In this document: positions 1 through 7,649 of the stretch, in pieces | Position numbering within the stretch: the stretch's first letter is position 1 | Layout: every line of letters starts with the position of its first letter | Origin: Gammaproteobacteria bacterium | Lineage (GTDB): Bacteria; Pseudomonadota; Gammaproteobacteria; UBA4575 | DNA: 64,000 bases | Assembly (NCBI GenBank): GCA_033344735.1 | Contig: JAWPMW010000001.1 | Span: forward strand, 1,990,171 to 2,054,170 | Reading direction: 5' to 3' | Notes under the pieces: generated by a model | Seen by the model: the letters and a program-made list of their open reading frames with translations, nothing else | Database searches by the model: none | What the model was told of the DNA's origin: nothing | Made by a program: the position numbers and the translations under genes

Positions 1-2
1 AA

Positions 3-128
3 TTTATATTACCTAACGGCAAGTTTCCGGCTAGTTATGAGGTACTTTATGGGCATGGCTGGAAGAAGAATCAGCCATCATTGGGCCAAAATAGTATAAA
101 TACGTGGCAGCCAATAAAATTTAGCTAG
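3..128 (+). CDS. bioC: C-terminal end of probable malonyl-ACP O-methyltransferase BioC (partial)
   Basis: An open frame enters from the left edge and stops with TAG at 126-128, giving about 41 residues. The tail contains 'LPNGKFPASYEVLYGHGWKK', which resembles the end of BioC, the SAM-dependent methyltransferase that makes the methyl ester starter for biotin synthesis. In the family this region reads roughly LPATYEVxYGHAW. Only the last part of the gene is present, so no SAM-binding motif can be checked. The assignment rests on my recall of the family tail; another class I methyltransferase with a similar end is possible. Confidence 0.55.
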   Translation, partial: FILPNGKFPASYEVLYGHGWKKNQPSLGQNSINTWQPIKFS

Positions 129-414
129 TGAGTTGAGATGGATAAAATTATTGTGTGCCCAAGAATGGCGGTTAAAATTAAAGCGTTTTGAGAGGGAAGA
201 TAAGGGCTTGAAGTAATTCGGTTAAAATGCGATCAAGATTTTACATGATTTACATCAACTGTATATAAATCAGTCATGAAATATCCATAAGAGGCGCTAT
301 GAATTTCGCATCAATAATTGCTAACATTAGCGTATAAGTATTCACTGTAATTGAATGTCCTAAGTACGAATTAATTTCTGCGCATGAATTCAGTCAACAC
401 GGTAGTTAAGTAGC
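129..414. other. Intergenic region upstream of the cytochrome oxidase operon
   Basis: This 286-bp gap has no convincing gene; the longest plus-strand ATG frame I checked is 17 codons (from 138). It is AT rich and holds a possible FNR/ANR-type site at 245-258 followed by a TATATA element at 262-267. It probably carries the promoter of the DUF2244-cox operon. Confidence 0.5.
245..267 (+). promoter_or_regulatory. Candidate FNR/ANR box and -10 element before the cox operon
   Basis: ATGATTTACATCAA at 245-258 matches the FNR/ANR consensus TTGAT-N4-ATCAA except for the first base. A TATATA element follows at 262-267. If that is the -10 box, the FNR-type site lies over the -35/-10 spacer, a position expected for repression. 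Repression of a low-affinity aa3 oxidase under low oxygen would make sense, but this is inference and no -35 element is convincing. Confidence 0.35.
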
Positions 415-894
415 ATGGAAGCGGGAGTAAAAAGTGATTCTCTCTCTACTTTTGTGGTGACGCCGAATTGCTCTATGTCATGGCAAGAGAATAAAATTTT
501 GGTCGCGAGCTTAGCAATTGTATGTTTTGGCATTGCTGGGGCATTCGCTATGCGCGGATTATGGGTCATCCTACCGTTTGCTGGCCTCGAGATCATGATG
601 CTGGCAGGAATACTATACTGGTCAAGCTTGAGAGCCAGCCGGTGTGAAGTAATATCGATTGATGCCGACAACATCACTGTTGAGGTGGGTCGAAAGAATA
701 TGCGGCAATTGCATAGTTTTCAACGAGCATGGACAAAGGTGGAACTGTATCCTCCTACTATGCCTAATAGGCAAAGTCGTTTAGTGATGAGATCAAAAGG
801 AAAAGAGCTAGAAGTTGGTGCGTGCCTAACAGACCATGAACGAAATGGGTTGGCAGCGTCAATTAAGGAAGCACTTTTGCCATCAGTTAAGTAA
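415..894 (+). CDS. DUF2244 domain membrane protein
   Basis: This 159-residue protein has the DUF2244 pattern: an N-terminal stretch around 'PNCSMSWQENK' (about residues 17-27), two adjacent hydrophobic helices (about 28-48 and 52-71), the motif 'LPFAGLEI' between them, and a soluble C-terminal beta-rich part. The molecular function of DUF2244 is unknown. It lies 26 bp upstream of coxB on the same strand, the place it often holds in proteobacterial aa3 oxidase operons, so a role connected with cytochrome oxidase or the membrane is plausible but unproven. The ATG at 415 is used; a later ATG (codon 22) just before 'SWQENK' is less likely. Confidence 0.88.
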   Translation: MEAGVKSDSLSTFVVTPNCSMSWQENKILVASLAIVCFGIAGAFAMRGLWVILPFAGLEIMMLAGILYWSSLRASRCEVISIDADNITVEVGRKNMRQLHSFQRAWTKVELYPPTMPNRQSRLVMRSKGKELEVGACLTDHERNGLAASIKEALLPSVK

Positions 895-920
895 GATTTT
901 TTATATAGGGAGTATGTAAG

Positions 921-1739
921 ATGAGTGGTAATAACTGGCTCAAATGGCTATTAGCTGTTAGCAGTATGTTTACTGCATTTGGAGTTGCTCATGCCGGACA
1001 GCCAATCAATATGCCTGTTGGTGTGACCGATATCAGCAAAGAAGTCTATGATTTGCACATGATTGCTTTTTGGCTATGTGTTGTCATTGCAATAGTTGTA
1101 TTCGGAGCAATGTTCTATTCGATATATGCCCATCGCAAGTCTAAGGGAATCACCCCAGCGACATTCCATGAAAGCACAACCGTTGAAGCAGTTTGGACAA
1201 CAATCCCTTTCATTATTTTGATTGCGTTAGCAATACCGGCGACTAAAACACTAGTAGATATGGAAGATACTAGTAATTACGACTTAACTGTAAAAATAAC
1301 CGGTTATCAGTGGTTATGGCGCTACGAATATATAGACGAAGGTGTTGATTTTTATAGTGTACTTAAGACACCTCGCAGCCAAATTAATGGACAAGAATCT
1401 AAAACCGAGAACTACCTATTAGAGGTGGATAATGAACTGGTCTTGCCGGTAGGTAAAAAAGTTCGATTCTTAATTACTGCAAACGATGTAAATCATGCTT
1501 GGTGGGTCCCCGATCTGGCTGTTAAGAAAGATGCAATTCCGGGATTTATTAATGAAGCGTGGGCAAAAGTGAATACCCCTGGTGTTTATCGCGGCCAATG
1601 TGCAGAACTATGTGGCCGAGATCATGGGTTTATGCCAATTGTGGTGCGTGTCGTGGAGCAAGCTGAATTTGACCAGTTCCTTGCTGACAACACAACACTA
1701 GAAAAAGATGGCACAGAATACGCGGCAGTGACCCAATAA
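921..1739 (+). CDS. coxB: Cytochrome c oxidase subunit II
   Basis: Subunit II receives electrons from cytochrome c at its binuclear CuA centre and passes them to subunit I. The 272 residues show a signal peptide ending near AHA (residue 25), two membrane helices (about 46-70 and 93-110), then a periplasmic cupredoxin domain. The CuA ligands are visible as H192, C227, C231, H235 and M238 in 'GQCAELCGRDHGFM'. The aromatic patch at about 129-137 ('YQWLWRYEY') is the electron entry region. There is no C-terminal cytochrome c domain, unlike caa3 enzymes. A good ribosome site (GGGAG) precedes the ATG at 921, and coxA follows after 59 bp. Confidence 0.97.
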   Translation: MSGNNWLKWLLAVSSMFTAFGVAHAGQPINMPVGVTDISKEVYDLHMIAFWLCVVIAIVVFGAMFYSIYAHRKSKGITPATFHESTTVEAVWTTIPFIILIALAIPATKTLVDMEDTSNYDLTVKITGYQWLWRYEYIDEGVDFYSVLKTPRSQINGQESKTENYLLEVDNELVLPVGKKVRFLITANDVNHAWWVPDLAVKKDAIPGFINEAWAKVNTPGVYRGQCAELCGRDHGFMPIVVRVVEQAEFDQFLADNTTLEKDGTEYAAVTQ

Positions 1740-1798
1740 AAGTCTAGCCTAATGAATTCAAGATTATTATTTAATGTTACATACTTAAGGAGTACACA

Positions 1799-3379
1799 AT
1801 GAGTACGGTTGCTACCGACGATCATCATGATGATCACCAGGAAAGTCCCTATTCGATAAAGCGATGGTTATTTACAACTAACCACAAAGACATTGGTACC
1901 TTGTACCTATGGTTCTCATTTATCATGTTTTTGATTGGCGGCGTGATGGCTTTGGTTATACGAACAGAGTTGTTCGAGCCAGGCTTGCAGTTTGTTGATC
2001 CGCAATTTTTCAATTCAATGACTACCATGCACGCGATTATGATGATCTTTGGTGTGGTAATGCCAGCCTTTACAGGGTTAGCTAACTGGTTAATTCCAAT
2101 GATGGTAGGTGCTACGGATATGGCGCTTCCTCGTATGAATAACTGGAGTTTTTGGATTTTGCCTTTTGCTTTTGCAATGATGTTATCCACATTATTCATG
2201 GATGGCGGTGGACCAGCAGGTGGTTGGACGTTATACCCGCCACTGGTATTGCAAACAGGTGATGCGCTCCCATTTGTTATTTTGTCTATGCATTTCATGG
2301 GCTTGTCTTCAATCATGGGTGCAATCAACGTGATTGCAACTATTTTAAATATGCGTGCACCTGGCATGACGTTAATGAAAATGCCTCTATTTGTATGGAC
2401 TTGGTTAATTACGGCATATCTTCTAATTGCAGTAATGCCAGTGTTAGCTGGTGGTATTACCATGCTACTTACAGATAAGTTCTTTGAAACTAGCTTCTTT
2501 AATGCGGCTGGGGGTGGTGACCCTGTAATGTTCCAGCACATTTTCTGGTTCTTTGGTCATCCTGAAGTATATATTTTGATTCTACCGTCGTTTGGTGTGG
2601 TCTCAAGTATCATTCCAACCTTTGCACGAAAACCGCTATTTGGTTACGCGTCGATGGTGTATGCGACAGGTTCAATTGCATTCTTGTCATTCATTGTATG
2701 GGCTCATCACATGTTTACCGTAGGAATGCCATTAGCTGGTGAGTTATTCTTTATGTTTGCCACTATGTTGATTGCAGTACCAACAGGAGTAAAAGTATTT
2801 AACTGGATTGCGACCATGTGGCGTGGGGCTATGACTTTTGAAACACCAATGTTATTTGCACTGGGCTTTATTGTCATGTTCTCAATTGGTGGGTTCTCAG
2901 GATTGATGCTTGCACTAGCGCCCGTTGATTTCCAGTATCACGATACTTATTTCGTTGTTGCCCACTTCCACTATGTATTAGTGCCAGGCTCAATCTTTGC
3001 GATTATTGCTGCAGTTTATTACTGGTTACCTAAGTGGTGTGGGAATATGTATAACGAAGGATTAGGGAAGTTACATTTCTGGTTATCTACAATTTTTGTG
3101 AATCTAACCTTCTTCCCTATGCACTTTGTGGGTTTAGCGGGTATGCCAAGACGTATTCCTGACTATGCATTGCAATTCTCAGATTACAATATGCTAGCTA
3201 CTTACGGCGCGTTTGGTTTTGGCTTTGCTCAATTACTATTCCTATATTTGGTGATTAAAGCAATTCGTGGCGGTGAAAAAGCTACTAGCCAAGTGTGGGA
3301 AAATGCAGAAGGTTTAGAGTGGACATTGTCTTCACCTCCCCCTTACCATAGTTTTACAACTCCTCCTGTTATCAAGTAA
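1799..3379 (+). CDS. coxA: Cytochrome c oxidase subunit I (aa3 type)
   Basis: The catalytic, proton-pumping subunit of the aa3 oxidase, 526 residues with about 12 membrane helices. Visible ligands are H78 and H391 for heme a, H389 for heme a3, and H254, H303 and H304 for CuB. The 'GHPEVY' motif (253-258) supplies the D-channel glutamate E256 and the cross-linked tyrosine Y258. D107 marks the D channel and K332 the K channel, so this is an A1-type pump. The N-terminus is rich in His and Asp (residues 7-13). AAGGAG sits just upstream of the ATG. It lies between coxB and a small assembly gene in one operon. Confidence 0.98.
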   Translation: MSTVATDDHHDDHQESPYSIKRWLFTTNHKDIGTLYLWFSFIMFLIGGVMALVIRTELFEPGLQFVDPQFFNSMTTMHAIMMIFGVVMPAFTGLANWLIPMMVGATDMALPRMNNWSFWILPFAFAMMLSTLFMDGGGPAGGWTLYPPLVLQTGDALPFVILSMHFMGLSSIMGAINVIATILNMRAPGMTLMKMPLFVWTWLITAYLLIAVMPVLAGGITMLLTDKFFETSFFNAAGGGDPVMFQHIFWFFGHPEVYILILPSFGVVSSIIPTFARKPLFGYASMVYATGSIAFLSFIVWAHHMFTVGMPLAGELFFMFATMLIAVPTGVKVFNWIATMWRGAMTFETPMLFALGFIVMFSIGGFSGLMLALAPVDFQYHDTYFVVAHFHYVLVPGSIFAIIAAVYYWLPKWCGNMYNEGLGKLHFWLSTIFVNLTFFPMHFVGLAGMPRRIPDYALQFSDYNMLATYGAFGFGFAQLLFLYLVIKAIRGGEKATSQVWENAEGLEWTLSSPPPYHSFTTPPVIK

Positions 3380-3400
3380 GAGTAGGATTGAAGTTCAGTA

Positions 3401-3514
3401 ATGGACGCTAAACATAAACAACAAAAAGCAGCCAACAAAACAGTAGTAATACTGGCGTTGGTTGCTGCTGTTATTTATGTTGGATTTTATTTTTTAGTTA
3501 GCGGCTCACATTAG
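3401..3514 (+). CDS. Cytochrome oxidase small assembly protein (37 residues)
   Basis: A 38-codon frame from ATG 3401 to TAG 3514 fits exactly between coxA (21 bp away) and ctaG (3 bp away). The peptide has a basic, polar N-terminus (MDAKHKQQKAANK) and then one hydrophobic helix (about residues 14-34). Short single-helix proteins in this position, just before the Cox11 gene, are annotated in proteobacteria as 'cytochrome oxidase small assembly protein'. Its exact role is unknown; the position suggests CuB insertion or subunit I maturation. The call rests on position, size and topology. Confidence 0.75.
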   Translation: MDAKHKQQKAANKTVVILALVAAVIYVGFYFLVSGSH

Positions 3515-3517
3515 ACA

Positions 3518-4096
3518 ATGGATACGCAGGCTAAAAGTTCTAAAAACGTTGTCGCTAAGCTAGCGTTAGTTTGTGTATGCATGTTTGGTTTTGGTTATGT
3601 ATTGGTACCTTTGTATGATGTGTTTTGCGATCTAACAGGATTACGATTCACGCAGGATTCCGAGCAATTAGTTGCTCAAGAGATAAAAGAGGATACGACA
3701 CGTTTTGTCACGGTTGAATTTGATGTCTCTATGAATCAATCAATGCCTTGGAATGTAAAACCAGCTGTAAGTAAGTTACAGGTACACCCAGGGCGTGTTT
3801 ATACAACTAACTACATTGCAAAAAATACGACACAATCATCAATGATTGGGCAAGCTGTGCCGAGTGTTACTCCGTATGTAGCAAATAAACATTTGGTTAA
3901 GACAGAATGCTTCTGTTTTGAAAATCAGCCTATTGATGCTGGCAAAGAAGTAGAGATGGCGTTGAGTTTTATGATCAACCCTAAATTGCCGAAAGATGTA
4001 AAAGTCGTCACGCTTTCTTATACATTTTTCGATATCACGCAAAGCGCAAAAATTAATAAACTTGATTCAAAAGAATCTGTATTAGCATTTAATTGA
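3518..4096 (+). CDS. ctaG: Cytochrome c oxidase assembly protein CtaG/Cox11
   Basis: Cox11-family copper chaperone that delivers copper to the CuB site of subunit I. The 192 residues comprise a short cytoplasmic N-terminus, one membrane helix (about 12-31), and a periplasmic immunoglobulin-like domain. The copper-binding 'CFCF' motif is at 131-134 (C131, C133), and a third conserved cysteine, C37, sits just after the helix in 'DVFCDLTG'. It starts 3 bp after the small assembly gene and is followed by coxC after 10 bp, so it is translated from the same operon. This is the bacterial Cox11 type, not the unrelated Bacillus CtaG. Confidence 0.96.
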   Translation: MDTQAKSSKNVVAKLALVCVCMFGFGYVLVPLYDVFCDLTGLRFTQDSEQLVAQEIKEDTTRFVTVEFDVSMNQSMPWNVKPAVSKLQVHPGRVYTTNYIAKNTTQSSMIGQAVPSVTPYVANKHLVKTECFCFENQPIDAGKEVEMALSFMINPKLPKDVKVVTLSYTFFDITQSAKINKLDSKESVLAFN

Positions 4097-4106
4097 GGAT
4101 TAAATT

Positions 4107-4979
4107 ATGGCACACGCTGATAATTCATATTATGTTCCACACGGAAGTCACTGGCCGATAGTTGCCTCCATAGGCGTATGTACGCTAATGGTAGGTTTTG
4201 CTAACTTTCTAAATAATGTTTCATGGGGCTCACCAATGATGATGGTGGGTTTAGCCATTGTGTTCTTTATGATCTTTGGTTGGTTTGGAACCGTAATTAA
4301 AGAAAACCAAAAGGGCATGTATAACATGCAAGTGGACATGTCATTTAGATGGGGTATGTTCTGGTTTATATTTTCCGAGGTAATGTTTTTTGCCGCTTTC
4401 TTTGGAGCACTGTTCTATGCGAGGCAATATTCACTTCCATGGTTGAGTGGGGAAGGAAGTGGAATCACTACCAATGCATTTATATGGGATGGATATGAAG
4501 GATCATGGCCAAATTCAGCTAACGGGCCAGGTAATGTCGGTGGAGATTACACGACAATTGGGCCATGGGGGCTTCCTTTACTTAACACGGCATTGCTTCT
4601 AAGCAGTGGTGTGACGTTGACATGGGCGCATCATGCACTTAAGGCTAATCATCGTGCTCAATTAATTATTGGCTTATTTTTAACAGTATTACTTGGCGTT
4701 ATATTTATGTTTGTTCAAGGCGCTGAGTATATTCATGCATATCAGGACTTGGGATTAACATTAGGCTCTGGCATATATGGAACAACGTTCTTTATGCTGA
4801 CTGGATTCCATGGTTTTCATGTAACTATTGGAGCAATTATATTAACAGTCATCTTGTTTAGGTGTATCACTGGGCACTTTACACCTGAAAGACATTTTGC
4901 CTTTGAGGCAGCGGCTTGGTATTGGCACTTTGTCGATGTTGTTTGGCTTGGGTTATTTATATTTGTGTATGTGCTCTAA
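4107..4979 (+). CDS. coxC: Cytochrome c oxidase subunit III
   Basis: Subunit III, 290 residues, seven predicted membrane helices, stabilises subunit I and supports proton uptake; it holds no redox metal. Family signatures include 'FRWGMFWFIFSEVMFF' in the second helix region, 'NTALLLSSGVTLTWAHHAL' near residue 160-178 and the C-terminal 'AAAWYWHFVDVVWLGLFI'. A glycine-rich loop around residues 120-150 is typical of proteobacterial CoxC. It is the last gene before a strong terminator-like hairpin at 5000-5030, so the structural cox genes end here and the heme A genes form a second unit. Confidence 0.97.
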   Translation: MAHADNSYYVPHGSHWPIVASIGVCTLMVGFANFLNNVSWGSPMMMVGLAIVFFMIFGWFGTVIKENQKGMYNMQVDMSFRWGMFWFIFSEVMFFAAFFGALFYARQYSLPWLSGEGSGITTNAFIWDGYEGSWPNSANGPGNVGGDYTTIGPWGLPLLNTALLLSSGVTLTWAHHALKANHRAQLIIGLFLTVLLGVIFMFVQGAEYIHAYQDLGLTLGSGIYGTTFFMLTGFHGFHVTIGAIILTVILFRCITGHFTPERHFAFEAAAWYWHFVDVVWLGLFIFVYVL

Positions 4980-4999
4980 TGTCAAAGTATTATAATAAT

Positions 5000-5030
5000 A
5001 AGGCGTCTTCTTAGGCGCCTTTTTTATTTT
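5000..5030 (+). terminator. Rho-independent terminator after coxC
   Basis: AAGGCG (5000-5005) pairs with CGCCTT (5016-5021) around a 10-base loop and runs into a T-rich tract to 5030. It lies between the converging ends of coxC and the DUF2909 gene. An A-rich stretch upstream means it could also work for the reverse strand. Confidence 0.75.
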
Positions 5031-5046
5031 AGCCAACTATAAAAGC

Positions 5047-5250
5047 TTATATGCCATGAGGCTGTATCCAGCCTAATTTTGCGCTTATGATTATAATGAC
5101 AAATGCCAATACAGATAGTCCGATGCGATAGGTTAATGCTCGAACGGTTTTGTCATTGCTTTCTTTAGAGACCATGAGATGAAATAGAGCGGATGCAAGA
5201 TTCCAAATAATGAGTAGGAATAGAATTACAATAACAATTTTAATTAACAT
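5047..5250 (-). CDS. DUF2909 small twin-helix membrane protein
   Basis: This 67-residue protein has two hydrophobic helices (about 3-24 and 45-63) separated by a basic loop with 'KTVRALTYRIGLSVLAF'. It ends in 'GWIQPHGI', a hallmark of DUF2909, which is regularly found reversed between coxC and surf1 in gammaproteobacteria. Its function is unknown; the conserved place suggests a part in oxidase biogenesis. It is transcribed away from surf1, whose start lies 55 bp beyond its own, so the two genes share a short divergent promoter region. Confidence 0.88.
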   Translation of the reverse strand: MLIKIVIVILFLLIIWNLASALFHLMVSKESNDKTVRALTYRIGLSVLAFVIIIISAKLGWIQPHGI

Positions 5251-5305
5251 GAATGGCTCAGAATATTTGGGGTCGAAAGCTAAGTATAGCGGGCATTGCT
5301 GAAAA

Positions 5306-6043
5306 ATGCTTTTACCAATAAGACCTACAGGACAATTCTGGATTGTACAGCTTGTTGCAATTACATTATTTGCATTGTTTGTTACTCTAGGATCGTGGCA
5401 GCTTGGTCGTGGAGATGTAAAAAGTGAAATAGAACATGCGGTAAGTGACCAGGATGAGGTATTTGAAGCAATCAGATTGCCACTTGTAGAAATTGAAAAA
5501 TGGCGATATAAAAAAATTAAATTAATTGGTCAATACGATACAAAAAAACAGTTTTTATTCGATAACCAAGTGCGAGGCGGTATCACAGGTTATAATGTAT
5601 TAACGCCATTTTATGTCGTTCAGTTTAATGCGTGGGTGCTAGTTGACCGAGGATGGTTGCCCCAAGGCGAATCAAGAGATCACCTGCCTGATATTGAGTT
5701 TCAAAGTAATGAGACTAGCATAGCGGGGAGAATTTATGTTCCTTATGATCAAGCCTATAGCTTAGGGGGAATTGCAGAAGGCGAAGATTCAGGTTGGCCT
5801 AGAAGAATTCAGTTTGTTGACTATCAACAGTTATCGTCACGTTATGATCAAACACTACAACCATTTACCTTAAGGCTTAATGAGCAGCAACCTAATGGCT
5901 ACAGAAGAGACTGGGCAGAAACTAATTTAACAGCTAAAAAACATTACGGATATGCATTTCAATGGTACGCCATGGCTTTAGCTTTAGCTGTTATATGGTG
6001 GCTATATAGTATTAAACCTTTATTTAAAAAAAATGAAAACTGA
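5306..6043 (+). CDS. SURF1 family cytochrome oxidase assembly protein
   Basis: SURF1 proteins assist insertion of heme a into subunit I. The 245 residues show the expected layout: an N-terminal membrane helix (about 12-29, ending in 'LGSWQLGR'), a large periplasmic part and a C-terminal helix (about 216-234). Motifs seen include 'LFDNQVRGGITGYNVLTPF' and 'WVLVDRGWLP', which are characteristic. It opens the heme A/assembly operon, and its last 11 bases overlap the next gene. The ATG at 5306 places the first helix correctly. Confidence 0.93.
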   Translation: MLLPIRPTGQFWIVQLVAITLFALFVTLGSWQLGRGDVKSEIEHAVSDQDEVFEAIRLPLVEIEKWRYKKIKLIGQYDTKKQFLFDNQVRGGITGYNVLTPFYVVQFNAWVLVDRGWLPQGESRDHLPDIEFQSNETSIAGRIYVPYDQAYSLGGIAEGEDSGWPRRIQFVDYQQLSSRYDQTLQPFTLRLNEQQPNGYRRDWAETNLTAKKHYGYAFQWYAMALALAVIWWLYSIKPLFKKNEN

Positions 6044-6611
6044 AAAATCAAAGTTATCTGGCTATTTGTTAATAGCTGTATTTGTTGTTCCATTATTAAT
6101 TGCAATGCTTATGTATGCAATGCGCGATTATGTTCCTACTGTAAAATCTCTATCTCATGGTGAGTTAATACATCCCGCGCAGCCAATTACTATATTTGAG
6201 TTGCAACAAACACCAAGTCAATTGAAAACGCTTGATGATATAAAAGGAAAGTGGACATATCTCATTTATTCGCCCAATGCTTGTACGCTTGAATGTGAGG
6301 CGTCACTATTTAAACTACGTCAAACTAAAATTGCCACAGGTAGAGAATCAAATCGTATTCAATCTGTATTGATAGTTGGTGAAAATAAAATTAGCTCAAA
6401 CATTCTTGATCGTAATAAACGCACACATGTTGGTAAACTACTTAAATTCGAGCTGGAAAATCAACCAGGTTTTCAGAAGCAATTACAACAGGGAATGGTT
6501 TACCTGGTAGATCCTAATGGAAATTTAATGATGCAGTATGATACAACTAGTACCTCAAGAGGCATGCTTAAAGATATAAAGAAATTACTAAAAATTTCCA
6601 ACATAGGGTAA
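6033..6611 (+). CDS. Sco-like thioredoxin-fold membrane protein of the oxidase operon
   Basis: A 192-residue protein with one N-terminal membrane helix (about 10-28) and a periplasmic thioredoxin-like domain. A CxxxC pair, 'CTLEC' (about residues 84-88), sits where Sco copper chaperones have CxxxC, and 'YLVDPNGNL' resembles the Sco strand. The His that completes the copper site in Sco1, five residues before the YL pair, is Gln here. It may therefore act as a thiol reductant for CuA assembly rather than as a copper carrier; this is inference. Genes of this type lie between surf1 and ctaA in many gammaproteobacteria and are usually left as hypothetical. It overlaps surf1 by 11 bp. Confidence 0.7.
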   Translation: MKTEKSKLSGYLLIAVFVVPLLIAMLMYAMRDYVPTVKSLSHGELIHPAQPITIFELQQTPSQLKTLDDIKGKWTYLIYSPNACTLECEASLFKLRQTKIATGRESNRIQSVLIVGENKISSNILDRNKRTHVGKLLKFELENQPGFQKQLQQGMVYLVDPNGNLMMQYDTTSTSRGMLKDIKKLLKISNIG

Positions 6612-6617
6612 TTGGTA

Positions 6618-7628
6618 ATGAGTGCAACATTTAGAAATATCGTTTTAGCAACATTATTGCTTACCTTCATTGTGGTTGTGCTAGGAGCATATGTTCGATT
6701 ATCAGATGCAGGTTTAGGGTGTCCAGATTGGCCAGGATGTTATGGGCATATTATTGGTGTTCCTGAGACTGAAACAGAAATAGACCATGCGCATTCTAAT
6801 TATGACCGAGCTGTAGAAGCTGCTAAAGCATGGAAAGAAATGATACACCGCTACTTTGCTGGGGCCTTAGGCATCTTAATTTTTATAATTTCAATATTTT
6901 TATTTAAAAAAGATCAGCATGGCCAGAGACATATATTTGCTGGAACTGTACTTGCGGGTACTTTGCTGTTCCAAGCATTATTGGGAATGTGGACAGTAAC
7001 TCTTCAGCTTAAGCCTTTAGTTGTTATGGGGCATTTGTTGGGAGGTTTTACATTATTTATTTTGGTTGCATGGCAATTTCTACGCACGACGTCTTTAAAG
7101 CCACAGGTTGATTTAAGCCTTTCCAAGTCACTATTTAAACTTTGTGTATTTGCGATATTTATTCTAGCAGGGCAAATCGCTCTAGGCGGCTGGGTAAGCT
7201 CTAACTATGCTGCATTAGCTTGTGTCGACTTCCCTAAGTGTCAGCAATCCTGGTGGCCTACAATGGACTTTAAGGATGCCTTTATCATATGGCGAGGCCT
7301 AGGTGTGGATTATGAATTCGGTGTGTTAGACCATCCTGCACGTGTAGCAATTCATTATGTGCATCGTATCGGCGCATTAGTTGCGACGTTAGCAATCATA
7401 TTTTATGCGACGCGATTGTGGAAACATACCGATGTAGGTCAGTTACTTAAAACAAATGCTGTAGTGATATTAGGATTGTTGGCTTTGCAAGTTAGCTTGG
7501 GGATATCTAACATTGTATTTAAACTGCCATTGGCTGTAGCGGTACTTCATAATGGCGTTGCTTTACTGTTGTTATTTAGTCTTGTAGCAAGTTTATATAT
7601 GCTAAAATCCGCCCGCTCTAGCCATTAG
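6618..7628 (+). CDS. ctaA: Heme A synthase
   Basis: CtaA oxidises the C8 methyl of heme O to a formyl group, giving heme A for the aa3 oxidase. It is an eight-helix membrane protein of about 336 residues. Both periplasmic cysteine-pair loops are present: 'GLGCPDWPGCYG' early on and 'ACVDFPKCQQSWWP' in the second half. Heme-ligating histidines appear as 'MIHRYFAG', 'MGHLLGG' and 'YVHRIGAL'. A TTG at 6612 could start the frame, but the ATG at 6618 preceded by AGGG is the better choice. It lies between the Sco-like gene and ctaB. Confidence 0.95.
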   Translation: MSATFRNIVLATLLLTFIVVVLGAYVRLSDAGLGCPDWPGCYGHIIGVPETETEIDHAHSNYDRAVEAAKAWKEMIHRYFAGALGILIFIISIFLFKKDQHGQRHIFAGTVLAGTLLFQALLGMWTVTLQLKPLVVMGHLLGGFTLFILVAWQFLRTTSLKPQVDLSLSKSLFKLCVFAIFILAGQIALGGWVSSNYAALACVDFPKCQQSWWPTMDFKDAFIIWRGLGVDYEFGVLDHPARVAIHYVHRIGALVATLAIIFYATRLWKHTDVGQLLKTNAVVILGLLALQVSLGISNIVFKLPLAVAVLHNGVALLLLFSLVASLYMLKSARSSH

Positions 7629-7649
7629 CTTCTGTCTACTTACATTAAT

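Noticed and set aside
1849-2541. 230-residue reverse-strand open frame
   Set aside because: It lies wholly antisense to coxA, whose residues and motifs are complete; the frame is a shadow with no recognisable domain.
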